Source: Thioalbus denitrificans
GTDB lineage: Bacteria; Pseudomonadota; Gammaproteobacteria; DSM-26407
Length of the DNA: 64,000 nucleotides
Assembly (NCBI RefSeq): GCF_003337735.1
Contig: NZ_QPJY01000001.1
Coordinates: 488,650-552,649, forward strand
Direction of reading: 5' to 3'
Part shown: positions 49,346 to 59,150 of the stretch, piece by piece
Layout: each line of letters starts with the position of its first letter
How positions within the stretch are numbered: position 1 is the first letter of the stretch
Notes under the pieces: generated by a model
Seen by the model: only the letters and a program-made list of their open reading frames with translations
Told to the model about the DNA's origin: nothing
Databases searched by the model: none
Program-made: the position numbers and the translations under genes

Positions 49346-50569
49346 ATGAGCGCTGACAATCCGATGCGGGAGGCGCTGGCGGCGGAGCTGGCGGAGCGGC
49401 GCGCGGCGCGGCTCTACCGCGAGCGGCTGGTGGTGGAGAGCCCCCAGGGCCCCGAGCTGGTGGTGGGGGGGCGGCGGTTCCTCTCCTTCTGCAGCAACGA
49501 CTACCTGGGGCTGGCCGCCCACCCGGAGGTGGCGGCGGCGTTCCGGCGCGGGGTCGATCGCTGGGGCGCCGGCAGCGGCGCCTCGCACCTGGTGACCGGC
49601 CACAGCGCCGCCCACCATGCGCTGGAGGAGGAGCTCGCCGCCTTCACCGGACGGGAGCGGGCGCTGCTCTTCTCCACCGGCTACATGGCCAACCTGGGCG
49701 CGATCACGGCGCTCCTCGGGCGCCGGGACGCGGTGTTCCAGGACCGGCTCAACCACGCCTCCCTGCTGGATGCCGGATTGAGTTCCGGGGCCCGCTTCCG
49801 CCGCTTTCCCCACGCCGATGCCGCGGCGCTGGCCCGGCAGCTGGCCGGCTCCGGCGCGCGGCGGCGGCTGGCGGTCACCGACGGGGTGTTCAGCATGGAC
49901 GGCGACCTGGCGCCCCTGCCCGGGCTGGCGGCCGCCTGCCGCGAGCACGGGGCGTGGCTGCTGGTGGACGATGCCCACGGCCTGGGGGTGCTGGGGGCGA
50001 ACGGGCGCGGAACCCTGGAGCATTTCGGCCTCGGCGCCGCGGAGGTGCCGGTGCTGATGGGCACCCTCGGCAAGGGCTTCGGCACCGCCGGGGCCTTCGT
50101 CGCCGGCGACGAGACCCTGGTGGAGTACCTGGTGCAGTTCGCCCGCACCTACGTCTACACCACCGCCCTCCCGCCGGCCGTCGCGGAAGCGACCCGCGCC
50201 AGCCTGCGGCTGGTGCAGTCCGAGGGCTGGCGGCGGGACCACCTGCGCGCCCTGGTGGCGCGCTTCCGCCGTGGTGCGGAGCAGCTGGGGCTCGCTCTGA
50301 TGCCCTCCGGGAGTCCCATCCAGCCGCTGCAGGTGGGGGATGCGGGCCGGGCCCTGGCGCTGTCCGCGGCGCTGCGCGAGCGGGGCATCCTCATCACCGC
50401 CATCCGGCCGCCCACCGTGCCGGCGGGCGGCGCGCGGCTGCGCATCACCCTCAGCGCCGCCCACGGCGAGGCCCAGGTGGATCGCCTGCTGGCGGCGCTG
50501 GAGACGGTGCTGTCCGACACCCCGCCCGCGGTGGATGGCGGTGCCCCACCCGCAGCGGTGAGCCGGTGA
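49346..50569 (+). CDS. bioF: 8-amino-7-oxononanoate synthase
   Basis: PLP enzyme condensing pimeloyl-ACP and alanine. 407 aa from ATG 49346, behind GGGGGA at 9 nt; ATG 49337 is an alternative. [53 protein letters not shown] and PLP lysine in [18 protein letters not shown] overlap with bioH. The SD follows directly on the preceding repeat element. Confidence 0.96.
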   Translation: MSADNPMREALAAELAERRAARLYRERLVVESPQGPELVVGGRRFLSFCSNDYLGLAAHPEVAAAFRRGVDRWGAGSGASHLVTGHSAAHHALEEELAAFTGRERALLFSTGYMANLGAITALLGRRDAVFQDRLNHASLLDAGLSSGARFRRFPHADAAALARQLAGSGARRRLAVTDGVFSMDGDLAPLPGLAAACREHGAWLLVDDAHGLGVLGANGRGTLEHFGLGAAEVPVLMGTLGKGFGTAGAFVAGDETLVEYLVQFARTYVYTTALPPAVAEATRASLRLVQSEGWRRDHLRALVARFRRGAEQLGLALMPSGSPIQPLQVGDAGRALALSAALRERGILITAIRPPTVPAGGARLRITLSAAHGEAQVDRLLAALETVLSDTPPAVDGGAPPAAVSR

Positions 50570-51381
50570 TGAACGACGCTGCACGCCCGATCCCGGCTCC
50601 CGCCGCGGCCGGCGCCGCGCCCTGGTCGCAGACCATCGGCACGGGGCCCGACCTGGTCCTGCTCCACGGCTGGGGTCTGCACAGCGGCATCTGGGCGCCG
50701 CTGCTGCCGGCGCTGAGCCGGCGGTTCCGGGTGACCTGCATCGACCTGCCCGGCTTCGGCGCCAGCGCCCCGCTGGCGGGCGGCTACGATGCCCGCGCCC
50801 TGGCCGGGGCGGTGCTGGCCGCCGCGCCGCCGCGAGCGGCCTGGCTGGGCTGGTCGCTGGGCGGCATGGTGGCCCTGCAGGCCGCGGCCCTGGCCCCGGA
50901 GCGGGTCACGCGGCTGCTGCTGGTGGCGGCCAGCCCGCGCTTCGTCCAGGGCGTGGACTGGCCCCACGCCGTCAGCGCCGAGCTGCTGGAACGCTTCTGC
51001 GACGAACTGGCCCGGGACTACCGCGCCACCCTCGGACGCTTCCTGGCGCTGCAGGCCCAGGGCAGCGAGCGGGCCCGGGAGGAGCTGCGCGGGCTGCGGG
51101 AGATCCTCTTCGCGCGCGGGGAGCCGGCCCTGGCGGGACTGCAGGGCGGCCTGGAGATCCTGCGCACGGCGGACCTGCGCCCGGAGCTGGCGGCGCTGCG
51201 GCAGCCGCTGCTGTGGGTGGGCGGCCGGCGCGACACCCTGGTGCCGCGGCGCGTCACCGAGGGGCTGCTGGAGCTGAACGAGGGGGTGGAGACCTGGGTG
51301 GTGCCGGGCGCCGCGCACGCACCGTTCCTCTCCCACCCGGAGCCGCTGCTGGACAGGGTGAGGACGTTCGTGAATGGATAA
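50569..51381 (+). CDS. bioH: Pimeloyl-ACP methyl ester carboxylesterase
   Basis: 270-aa alpha/beta hydrolase that removes the BioC-added methyl group to release pimeloyl-ACP. Oxyanion region LVLLHGWGLHSGIW, nucleophile elbow GWSLGGM, catalytic Asp in GGRRDTLVP and His in PGAAHAPFLSHP. N-terminus is about 15 residues longer than E. coli BioH. Starts within the bioF stop and overlaps bioC by 8 bp. Confidence 0.94.
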   Translation: MNDAARPIPAPAAAGAAPWSQTIGTGPDLVLLHGWGLHSGIWAPLLPALSRRFRVTCIDLPGFGASAPLAGGYDARALAGAVLAAAPPRAAWLGWSLGGMVALQAAALAPERVTRLLLVAASPRFVQGVDWPHAVSAELLERFCDELARDYRATLGRFLALQAQGSERAREELRGLREILFARGEPALAGLQGGLEILRTADLRPELAALRQPLLWVGGRRDTLVPRRVTEGLLELNEGVETWVVPGAAHAPFLSHPEPLLDRVRTFVNG

Positions 51382-52270
51382 GGGGCCGGTTGCTCCCATC
51401 GACAAGCGCCTGGTGGCCGGGGCCTTCAGCGCCGCCGCGGCCCGCTACGACGAGGCAGCACAGCTGCAGCGGGAGGTGGGCGACCGGCTGCTGGAACGGC
51501 TGGAGCTGGTGCGCATCGACCCGCGCCGGATCCTGGACGTGGGCGCGGGCACCGGGCGCTACAGCGAGCGGCTGGGCCGGCGCTACCGCAGGGCCCGGGT
51601 GGTGAGCCTGGACATCGCGCCGGGCATGCTGGCGGTGGCCCGCTCGCGCACGGGGTGGTTCGCCCGCCGGAGCTTTCTCTGCGCCGACGCCGAGTGCCTG
51701 CCGCTGGCGGATGCCTCGGTCGAGCTGCTCTTCTCCAACCTGACCCTGCAGTGGTGCACCGATCTGGACCGCACCTTCGCCGAGTTCCGGCGCGTGCTGC
51801 GCCCCGGCGGGCTGCTGATGTTCTCCACCCTCGGGCCCGACACCCTGAAGGAGCTGCGGGCGAGCTGGCGGGCGGTGGACGGGGGCGTGCACGTCAACAC
51901 CTTCGCCGACATGCACGACGTGGGCGACGCCATGGTGCGCGCGCGCCTTGCCGGCACGGTGCTGGACATGGAGTATTTCACCCTCACCTACCCGCAGGTG
52001 GACGGGCTGATGCGGGATCTCAAGGTGCTCGGCGCCCACAACGTCAACCGCGGCCGCAGCCGCGGTCTCACCGGCCCCGGCCGGGTGCGGGCCCTGCGCC
52101 AGGCCTACGAGCGCTTCCGGACCCCCGGGGGGCTGCTGCCGGCCACCTACGAGGTGGTCTACGGCCACGCCTGGGCCCCCGAGGCGGACGCGCGGCCGCA
52201 GCCGCGCGGCCCCGCCGGCGAGGTCCACGTCCCGTTCCCCGCCTGGCGCCGGCCGGGGACCCGGGGTTGA
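51374..52270 (+). CDS. bioC: Malonyl-ACP O-methyltransferase
   Basis: 298 aa. Methylates malonyl-ACP to start pimelate synthesis by fatty-acid enzymes. IDKRLVAGAFSAAAARYDEAAQLQREV, SAM site ILDVGAGTGRYSERL, LFSNLTLQWCTDL, LRPGGLLMFSTLGPDTLKELR and DMHDVGDAMVRAR are all BioC hallmarks. The C-terminal tail of about 25 residues is Pro/Arg-rich and extra. Confidence 0.96.
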   Translation: MDKGPVAPIDKRLVAGAFSAAAARYDEAAQLQREVGDRLLERLELVRIDPRRILDVGAGTGRYSERLGRRYRRARVVSLDIAPGMLAVARSRTGWFARRSFLCADAECLPLADASVELLFSNLTLQWCTDLDRTFAEFRRVLRPGGLLMFSTLGPDTLKELRASWRAVDGGVHVNTFADMHDVGDAMVRARLAGTVLDMEYFTLTYPQVDGLMRDLKVLGAHNVNRGRSRGLTGPGRVRALRQAYERFRTPGGLLPATYEVVYGHAWAPEADARPQPRGPAGEVHVPFPAWRRPGTRG

Positions 52271-52293
52271 GCGGCCGGTGACCGGACAAGCTG

Positions 52294-52441
52294 AATAGAC
52301 AGGATTGACAGGATTTTTTTCAAACAGGGCCCCGGGGCGTGGTTTGGTCCGATCGGCTGGTCGGAAGGCGCACGTCGATCCGTGTGCTGCAGATTCCGAC
52401 TCCAACCTGCCTTACCACTAATCCTGCAAATCCTGTCTATT
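52294..52441. repeat. Intergenic inverted-arm element, ACAGGATT family
   Basis: Left arm 52294-52320 AATAGACAGGATTGACAGG then a T-run; right arm 52420-52441 AATCCTGCAAATCCTGTCTA, its inverse. Core of about 100 bp. Separates bioC from bioD. A related one-sided copy is at 63809-63839. Confidence 0.85.
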
Positions 52442-52483
52442 GAAATTTTCCTTCGTATGGCTGGCTGAGCAGAGGAGTGGCGG

Positions 52484-53179
52484 ATGCGCGGGTTCTTCGT
52501 GACCGGGACCGATACCGGGGTGGGCAAGACGCAGGTGGCGCTGGGGCTGCTGGCGCTGATGAACGGCGCCGGGCTGCGGACGCTGGCGATGAAGCCGGTC
52601 TCGAGCGGCTGCATGGTCACGCCCGGGGGGCTGCGCAACGAGGATGCCCTGCGCCTGGAGGTGGCCGCCTCCGAGGCGGTGCCCTATACCGAAGTGAACC
52701 CCTTTGCCTACGCGCCGGCCATCGCCCCCCACATCGCCGCGGACGAGGCGGGTGACGGGCCGCGGGTGACGGATCTGGTGGCTGCCTTCGACACCCTGCT
52801 CCGGCACCCGGCCGATGCGGTGGTGGTGGAGGGGGCCGGCGGCTGGCGGGTGCCCATCAACCCCGACGAGACCCTGGCCGACTTCGCCCGCGAAATCGGG
52901 CTGCCGGTGGTGCTGGTGGTGGGGATGCGGCTCGGCTGCCTGAACCACGCGCTGCTCAGCGCCGAGGCGATCCGGCGCGACGGCCTGGTCCTGGCCGGCT
53001 GGGTGGCCAACCAGGTGGAGGGGACGATGGCGCGCGCCGCGGAGAATCTCGCCACCCTGGAACGGCTGATGCCCGGCCCGTGCCTGGGCGTGGTGCCCCA
53101 CCTGCCGGCGCCCACCGCCGATCTCATGGTCGCCAGCCTCGACAACAAGGCCGTCCTCGGCCACCTGGGTGGCTCCTGA
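52484..53179 (+). CDS. bioD: Dethiobiotin synthetase
   Basis: 231 aa. ATP-dependent carboxylation of DAPA. P-loop FVTGTDTGVGKTQVALGL, MKPVSSGCMVTP, VVEGAGGWRVPINPDETLADFAR and the adenine-binding NQVEGTMARAAENLATL. SD GAGGAG 6 nt upstream. The DAPA-forming gene bioA is not in the window, so biotin synthesis here relies on a distant bioA. Confidence 0.97.
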   Translation: MRGFFVTGTDTGVGKTQVALGLLALMNGAGLRTLAMKPVSSGCMVTPGGLRNEDALRLEVAASEAVPYTEVNPFAYAPAIAPHIAADEAGDGPRVTDLVAAFDTLLRHPADAVVVEGAGGWRVPINPDETLADFAREIGLPVVLVVGMRLGCLNHALLSAEAIRRDGLVLAGWVANQVEGTMARAAENLATLERLMPGPCLGVVPHLPAPTADLMVASLDNKAVLGHLGGS

Positions 53180-53256
53180 CATCCCCCCGCCGGCGCGTCC
53201 CGGTCTAAACTGAAAGTCTTCGCCCCCGTGGCCCGAACAGGCCTGGACGCATCGCG

Positions 53257-54774
53257 ATGAGACGTACCGCCTCGCTGGAATTCCGGCTCCTCGCCCTCGT
53301 GGCGGTCACCTTCGTGGGCCTGCTGCTGGCGGTGACCATCCCCCTGGTCATGCTGGTCTATCCCAGCTTCGAGCGCCTGGAGCAGGAGCGGGCGCGGGAG
53401 GATCTGCAGCGGGTGGTCGAGACCCTGCAATCCCGCCTTGCCGGCCTGGATCTGACGGCCCTTGACTGGTCGGCCTGGGATGAAAGCTATCGCTACGCCC
53501 AGGGCCGCAATCCGGATTTCCCCGCGCGGGAGCTCACGATGGAGAACATGGTTACCGCCGAATTCGACCTGGTCATGTACCTCGATCCGAAGGGAAAGAC
53601 CCTCTGGTCCGGGGCCTATGACGCCGAGGCGGGCCGGATGGTGGACAACGACGCTCTCCTCGGCGCGGGTTTTCCGCCCGAACACCCGTTGCTGCGGCAG
53701 CCGGATCTGGTTACCGGTGTCACCGGCATCCTGCGCACAAGGCGGGGGCCCATGCTGGTGGCGGCCACTCCCATCATCACCAGCGCCCGGACGGGGCCGG
53801 CGGCGGGTATTTTACTGCTGGGGCGCCTGCTCACCCCGGCGCGGGTGGACGCGATCCGGCACCAACTGGACATGGATGCCACCATCACCCCCCTGTCCGG
53901 GCCTCCGCCCGGTGAACTCTCCACCGGGGTGGTGATCGCCCGCCATGCCCGGATGCTGACGATCACCCGATTCTACCCCGATGTCGAGGGCCAGCCCTAC
54001 CTCCGGATCGATCTGCACCTGCCCCGGGACATCACCCGGGAGGGGCGGCTGGCGATAACCTATGCCCTGCTGGCGATTCTGCTCACCGGCCTGGGGGTGC
54101 TGGGGGTGCTGTTCGGGCTGCTGCACCGGGGCGTGGTGAAGCCGCTGCGACAGCTCAGCAGCACCATCGTGCGCCTGGGCCGGGGCGAGGATGTGGCCGC
54201 GCGGCTGCCGGTCCAGCGCCGGGACGAGCTGGGCATCCTGGCGCGTTCCGTGCGCCGCATGCACAACCGCATCGTCCACCACGCCCACTACGACACGCTG
54301 ACCCACCTGCCCCGGCGCTCCCTCTTCCAGAGCCAGTCCCGGGCGCTGCTGCAGCGCCTGGAGCGGACGGGGGGCACCGCGGCGGTCCTGTTCCTGGACC
54401 TGGACGGATTCAAGGAGATCAACGACCGCTTCGGCCACCAGGCGGGCGACCGGTGCCTGCAGGAGGTGGCCATGCGGCTGCGCCGGGAGGTGCGTGGCTA
54501 CGACCTGGTGTCGCGCCTGGGCGGGGACGAGTTCGCGCTGCTGCTGGAGGGCATCGACGGCCATGGGGCGGCGGAGACGCTGGCAGGCAAGATCCTGTCC
54601 GCACTGGAGCCGCCCTGCACGGGTGCCGGCGGCGTTTCCGTCACCGGGAGCATCGGGATCAGCCTCTATCCCCGCGATGGCGTTACGCTGGAGATTCTCA
54701 TCGCCCATGCGGACCAGGCCATGTACGCGGCCAAGCAGGCCGGCAAGAACTGCTGCCGCTGCTACGCGCCCTAG
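53257..54774 (+). CDS. Diguanylate cyclase with periplasmic CHASE4-type sensor
   Basis: 505 aa. Membrane segment (LLALVAVTFVGLLLAVTIPLVMLV), periplasmic CHASE4-like domain (about 45-260; LDWSAWDESYRYAQGRNPDF is the CHASE4 signature), second membrane segment, HAMP (VKPLRQLSSTIVRLGRGED) and GGDEF domain from YDTLTHLPRRSLF with LGGDEFALLLEG. The I-site RGYD lies five residues before GGDEF. Makes c-di-GMP in response to a periplasmic ligand, unknown. No EAL domain. Confidence 0.93.
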   Translation: MRRTASLEFRLLALVAVTFVGLLLAVTIPLVMLVYPSFERLEQERAREDLQRVVETLQSRLAGLDLTALDWSAWDESYRYAQGRNPDFPARELTMENMVTAEFDLVMYLDPKGKTLWSGAYDAEAGRMVDNDALLGAGFPPEHPLLRQPDLVTGVTGILRTRRGPMLVAATPIITSARTGPAAGILLLGRLLTPARVDAIRHQLDMDATITPLSGPPPGELSTGVVIARHARMLTITRFYPDVEGQPYLRIDLHLPRDITREGRLAITYALLAILLTGLGVLGVLFGLLHRGVVKPLRQLSSTIVRLGRGEDVAARLPVQRRDELGILARSVRRMHNRIVHHAHYDTLTHLPRRSLFQSQSRALLQRLERTGGTAAVLFLDLDGFKEINDRFGHQAGDRCLQEVAMRLRREVRGYDLVSRLGGDEFALLLEGIDGHGAAETLAGKILSALEPPCTGAGGVSVTGSIGISLYPRDGVTLEILIAHADQAMYAAKQAGKNCCRCYAP

Positions 54775-54851
54775 GAGCCCGCCGTGCTCGGGACTGATCG
54801 GCCGCGGCGGCGGGACAGCGGCCCGTCTGCCCCCGCTCTGCCGCGGTCTCG

Positions 54852-56231
54852 CTATGATCGCCCGGGCCCGACCGGCTCCTGGCGGAGGTCGATCCGCTCC
54901 AGCACCCGCCGCGTCGCCGCCAGGAACCGCTCCACCTCCGTCTCGCCCATGGCCGTGGAGACGCAGCCGGCGCCGCGCGGATCGAGCATCACGCCCTCGT
55001 TCAGCAGGCCCAGGAACAGCGTGTGGCGGCGGCCCGGATCGGCGCCCATCACCTCGCGGTAGCTGCGCACCGGCGCGCCGGTGAAATGGATGCCGAACAG
55101 GGAGCCGGCGCCGGTCACCCGCGCCGAGAGCCGGTGGGCGTCGAACAGCGACTGCAGCCCGGCGCGCAGGCGCTCCCCGAGCCGGTTGATGCGGTCGCAG
55201 GCCCCGGCGTCCAGCTGTTCCAGGGCGCTGATGCCCGCGCGCAGACTGACCGGGTTGGCGTTGAGGCTGCCGGGGTGGGGCACCCGCGGAACCTGCTCGC
55301 GCGGGTCGAACTGGGCCATCACGTCGGCGCGGCCGCCGAACACGCCGAGGGGAAAGCCGCCGCCGATCATCTTGCCCAGGCAGGTCAGGTCCGGGCGGAT
55401 CCCGTACCACGCCTGGGCGCCGCCCGGCGCCAGCCGGAAGCAGACCACCTCGTCGAAGATGAGCAGGATGCCGTGGGCCGCGGTCACCTCCCGCAGCATG
55501 GCCAGGAAGGCGGGCTCGGCGGGAATCATCCCCGCCGAGCCCTGCACCGGCTCCACGATTACCGCCGCCAGTCCGTCGGCATGGGCCTCGATCAGCGCCC
55601 GGGTCTCGGCCACGGCGTTGAAGGGCAGCACCAGCACCTCCTCCAGCGTCCCCGGTGCCAGGCCCAGGGAGCTCGGCACCGCCCGGGGACAGTCGAGGGG
55701 GCCGGCCGCGGCGGGGTCCGGGTGGGTGCTCACCATCATCGGGTCCTGGCTGCCGTGGTAGCCGCCCTCCATCTTGGCGAACCGGCCGCGGCCGGTGAAG
55801 GCCCGCGCCGCCCGCACGGCATTGAGGGTGGCCTCGGTGCCCGAGTTGGTGAAGCGCAGCCGCTCCACGGAGGGGATCCGCCCATGGATGAGCCCCGCCA
55901 GCTCCACCTGGGTGGCCGAGGGGCCGGGAAAGCAGCTGCCGTGGGTGAGCTGGTCCGCCACCGCGGCCAGCACGCCGGGATTGCGGTTGCCGTGCACCAG
56001 GGCGGTGTGGTTGCTGCTCAGGTCCAGCAGCCGGTGCCCGTCGACATCGGTCAGCCAGCAGCCCTCGCCGTGCTTGATGAACAGCGGATAGGGGGGGTAG
56101 AAGAGGGTGCTGCGGGTGTCGCCGCCGGGCAGGTGACGCACCGCTTCGGCCATGAGCGCCGCGGAGCGGGGCGTGCGCTCACGGTAGCGCGCCGCTTCCG
56201 ACGGGTAGCCGCCGTGACTGGTCAGGGGCAT
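54852..56231 (-). CDS. Class III aminotransferase, glutamate-1-semialdehyde aminomutase-like
   Basis: 459 aa from the ATG at 56231 (GGAG 6 nt upstream; 56243 is an in-frame alternative). Fold-type I PLP enzyme: LRFTNSGTEATLNAVRAARAFTGR, EPVQGSAGMIP, IFDEVVCFR, and PLP lysine in LGKMIGGGFPLGVFGGR. Resembles HemL (GSAM) but the SGTEATLNAV region and QGS differ from canonical HemL, and it stands alone, without hem genes. Might be a second GSAM or an aminotransferase on another substrate. Confidence 0.8.
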   Translation of the reverse strand: MPLTSHGGYPSEAARYRERTPRSAALMAEAVRHLPGGDTRSTLFYPPYPLFIKHGEGCWLTDVDGHRLLDLSSNHTALVHGNRNPGVLAAVADQLTHGSCFPGPSATQVELAGLIHGRIPSVERLRFTNSGTEATLNAVRAARAFTGRGRFAKMEGGYHGSQDPMMVSTHPDPAAAGPLDCPRAVPSSLGLAPGTLEEVLVLPFNAVAETRALIEAHADGLAAVIVEPVQGSAGMIPAEPAFLAMLREVTAAHGILLIFDEVVCFRLAPGGAQAWYGIRPDLTCLGKMIGGGFPLGVFGGRADVMAQFDPREQVPRVPHPGSLNANPVSLRAGISALEQLDAGACDRINRLGERLRAGLQSLFDAHRLSARVTGAGSLFGIHFTGAPVRSYREVMGADPGRRHTLFLGLLNEGVMLDPRGAGCVSTAMGETEVERFLAATRRVLERIDLRQEPVGPGRS

Positions 56232-56446
56232 GGGGATCTCCATGACGGCCCCGGCGCGGACGGGCCGGGGATCGCAGGGAGCATGTTACCGCCGCCGGCC
56301 CGGCCAGGACCACCGTCGCAGCCGCGGGCGGCGGGGCGCGGGATTGGCAGCGCCGCGGGCGGCGGGGCGTCACCTTGCATGCCCGGAGGCTTTTGAGTAA
56401 CGTCCACAACTCGTTGCCCGGCCGGGCCTTGAGCTCCGCGTTCTCC

Positions 56447-58018
56447 ATGTCCCATTCCGACGCATCCGCCAGCGTTCCGCCCGCCCCGCCGCAGGCCCCC
56501 GGGGACGGACGCCGGTGGGGGCGGCTGTTCCTGCTGGCAGTGGGCCTCTACGTGCTGGCGCATCTGCTGCTGCGGCTGCTCGCCTCGCCCACCGTCGGCG
56601 TGGATGACGTGGAGCAGGTCATCTTCAGCCAGTCCCTGGCGCTCGGCTACGGCACGCTCCAGCCGCCCCTCTACACCTGGCTGCTCCATGGCCTGGAGCT
56701 CGTGCTCGGTCCCGGGGTGCTCGCCGCGGCGCTGCTCAAGTACGCGCTGCTGCTGCTCACCTACCTGGGGTACTACCTGAGCGGGCGCCGGCTGCTGAAC
56801 GATCCGCGCCTGGCCGTGCTCGCCGCGCTATCGCTGTCGCTGCTGGGACCGCTGGCGTGGGGCATCCACCAGGGCGTCACCCACACCATCCTGCTCGCCG
56901 CGGTCTGCGCCTGGACCCTGCACGCGGTGCTGCGCATCGCCGCCACCGGGCAGCGCCGGGACTATCTCTGGCTGGGGCTGCTGCTGAGCGCGGGCATCCT
57001 GGCCAAGTTCAACTACGTCCTGTTCGCCCTCGGGCTGCTGGCCGCCGCGCTGGCGGAGCCGGCGCTGCGGTCCCGGCTGCTGCACCGGCGCTTCCTGCTG
57101 ACCCTCATCCCGGCCGCCGCCGTGACCCTGCCCTACCTGGCCTGGGTGCTCGCCGATGCCCAGGGCGTGGCCGCCGGCCTGGAGCGGAAGCTGGTGGCGG
57201 GGAGCGATCGTCCCTACCTGGCGGGGCTGTGGCAGGGGCTGCGCGGGCTCGGGGTGGCGCTGGTGGAGTTCCTGAGCCCCCTGTGGCTGGTGCTCGCCCT
57301 GGTGCTGCCCGGGGTCTATGGGCGGCGGCATGCCCCCCGGGGCGCCGAGGGGCTGGACGCCGAGCGCCTGCTGGCGGTGTTCCACCTCGCCGTCCTCGGG
57401 CTGCTGCTGGCGGGGGTGCTCGCCGGGGGCATCACCTTCCTCAAGGGCCGCTGGATGCACCCGGTGCTGATGCTGGCGCCCCTCTATGCCTTCGTGCGCC
57501 TGGAGCGCCGCGGCTACAGCCTCCGCCGGCTGCGGATCCACGCCTGGACCCTGGGGGTGCTGGCGGTCCTGGTCATGGGTGCGCTCGCGCTCCAGGCCTG
57601 GGTGGCGCCGCGCTGGGGCAGCACCGCGCGAATCCACGAGCCGTGGCCGGAACTGGCCGATCGCGTGGCGCGGGCGACCGGTCTGGAGCAGGGCACGGTG
57701 GCCGCCGCCGACGAGCATATCGGCGGCAACTTCCGCGTCCGCTTCCCCCGGGCGCGGGTGGTGACGGCCCACTACCCGGACTATCTCCCGCCGCCGGGCA
57801 CCGGTGAGCCGGGCGGCTGCCTGCTGGTGTGGCGCGGCGGGAAGACGGCGGGACCGCCGGCGGAGCTGCTCGACTACGCCCGTGACCGGCTCGGGGTGGT
57901 CCTGCCCGCCGCGGGCGCCGTCTCCGGCACGGCCGTGGCCGCCCTCCGCCACGCGCCGGAGCGGACCCGGGAGATCGGCTGGCTGTGGCTCCCCGGGGGC
58001 AGCGGGGAGTGTCGCTGA
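56447..58018 (+). CDS. PMT/ArnT-like membrane glycosyltransferase
   Basis: 523 aa, about 11-12 membrane helices. The first loop has VDDVEQVIFSQSLALGYGTL and QPPLYTWLLHGLELVLG: an acidic pair and QPPLY segment as in the PMT_2 glycosyltransferase family, which uses polyprenyl-phosphate sugars to modify lipids or proteins in the periplasm. C-terminal soluble domain of about 130 residues. Acceptor unknown. Start ATG 56447 has no clear SD. Followed 4 bp later by a DUF3592-like gene. Confidence 0.82.
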   Translation: MSHSDASASVPPAPPQAPGDGRRWGRLFLLAVGLYVLAHLLLRLLASPTVGVDDVEQVIFSQSLALGYGTLQPPLYTWLLHGLELVLGPGVLAAALLKYALLLLTYLGYYLSGRRLLNDPRLAVLAALSLSLLGPLAWGIHQGVTHTILLAAVCAWTLHAVLRIAATGQRRDYLWLGLLLSAGILAKFNYVLFALGLLAAALAEPALRSRLLHRRFLLTLIPAAAVTLPYLAWVLADAQGVAAGLERKLVAGSDRPYLAGLWQGLRGLGVALVEFLSPLWLVLALVLPGVYGRRHAPRGAEGLDAERLLAVFHLAVLGLLLAGVLAGGITFLKGRWMHPVLMLAPLYAFVRLERRGYSLRRLRIHAWTLGVLAVLVMGALALQAWVAPRWGSTARIHEPWPELADRVARATGLEQGTVAAADEHIGGNFRVRFPRARVVTAHYPDYLPPPGTGEPGGCLLVWRGGKTAGPPAELLDYARDRLGVVLPAAGAVSGTAVAALRHAPERTREIGWLWLPGGSGECR

Positions 58019-58022
58019 GACC

Positions 58023-58475
58023 ATGACCGGATTCCGCGGACCGTTCCTCCGTTCCCTGCTCCGGCGCCTGCCGCGGCTGCTAATGCTGGTGGCGCTGGTG
58101 TTCCCGCTGGCCTGGTACGGCCCGGATGATTTCCGCTTCCTGCAGGGGGCGGTCCGGGTGCAGGGCACGGTGCTGGCCCCGGAGGGGGAGGCGGGGCTGC
58201 TGGGCGGGACGCCCTTCGTGCGCATCGCCTTCAGCCTGGGGGAGGCGCGCTACCGCTACAGCGCCGCGCTCTACCCCTTCGAGCGCCCGGCGGCGGGTGA
58301 ACAGGTGGCGGCCCTGTTCAATCCCGATCAGCGCCCCTTTTTGAAGCTGGACCGGCCCTGGCACCGCTACCGGGTCCTCGGTGCCTGGTTGCTGCTGGCG
58401 GCGGTCGTGCTCGCGCTGTTCCTGTTGCGCCGCCACCATCGTCGTCGGGCCGGCGGCTCCGGCAGCCAGGCCTGA
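58023..58475 (+). CDS. DUF3592-like small membrane protein
   Basis: 150 aa: membrane segment (LLMLVALVFPLAWYG), soluble domain VRVQGTVLAPEGE ... PFVRIAFSLGEARYRYSAALYPFERPAAGEQVAALFNPDQ, then a second membrane segment and a basic tail. Same DUF3592 layout as the ankyrin protein at 16004, without repeats. Co-transcribed with the glycosyltransferase gene. Confidence 0.65.
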   Translation: MTGFRGPFLRSLLRRLPRLLMLVALVFPLAWYGPDDFRFLQGAVRVQGTVLAPEGEAGLLGGTPFVRIAFSLGEARYRYSAALYPFERPAAGEQVAALFNPDQRPFLKLDRPWHRYRVLGAWLLLAAVVLALFLLRRHHRRRAGGSGSQA

Positions 58476-58487
58476 AGCGGGTCACCC

Positions 58488-58982
58488 TCAGAAGTAGGCC
58501 ACCGTCTCGAAGAACTCGCTGTAGGGAATGTAGTGGCTGCCGTCGCAGGAGAAGGTCATGCCGATGAGACCGTTGATGGTGTTCATCGAGGCGTTGCGCA
58601 GGTAGATGGTCTGGTCGGTGAGGCGCAGGCGCCTGAAGTGGGCCAGGATCTCCGGCACCACCTCGTTGGGGATCTCCGGGCGCTCGGCCAGCACCACGCT
58701 CGGGAACTGATCCAGGAAGCCGGGGGCGAACACCTCCTCGCCCACGAACACCCGGTAGCGGTAGGGGTCGTTGTAGAACCAGCAGGTGAGCTGGTTGCTG
58801 GCGAAGTGGATCTTGGCGTGGAAGACGCCATGCATCAGCACCAGCGCCTCGGTCACCGCCATCAGTTCATCGATCTGTTCGTCGAACAGGCTCGGGGTAC
58901 GTGATTGCTGGAACACGAAGTTGCGGATCGAGGGGTCTCCCTTGATCTGCAGCCACTGCTGCTTTCTCGGTGGTTCTTTCAT
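58488..58982 (-). CDS. Hypothetical soluble protein
   Basis: 164 aa from ATG 58982 (GGAG 5 nt upstream; GTG 58988 possible). No signal peptide or membrane segment. Aromatic-rich and acidic (FHAKIHFASNQLTCWFYNDPYRYRVFVG, YSEFFETVAYF). Composition and codon use look genuine. I do not recognise the family. Convergent with the DUF3592-like gene, 12 bp apart. Confidence 0.6.
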   Translation of the reverse strand: MKEPPRKQQWLQIKGDPSIRNFVFQQSRTPSLFDEQIDELMAVTEALVLMHGVFHAKIHFASNQLTCWFYNDPYRYRVFVGEEVFAPGFLDQFPSVVLAERPEIPNEVVPEILAHFRRLRLTDQTIYLRNASMNTINGLIGMTFSCDGSHYIPYSEFFETVAYF

Positions 58983-59150
58983 CGTCACTCCACTGGATTT
59001 CCCGGTGCGGCACCGGGACCCGCCAGATGCCGGTTCCGGTTGGTGGGAACTCTATCATCCGCCCGTGAATCCTGCTTGACGCAAGGAATTTCCTCGCCTG
59101 CCGGTCTGCTGTGTACGACACGGTGTCCGGAGCCGGCTCCGGGAGGTTCC

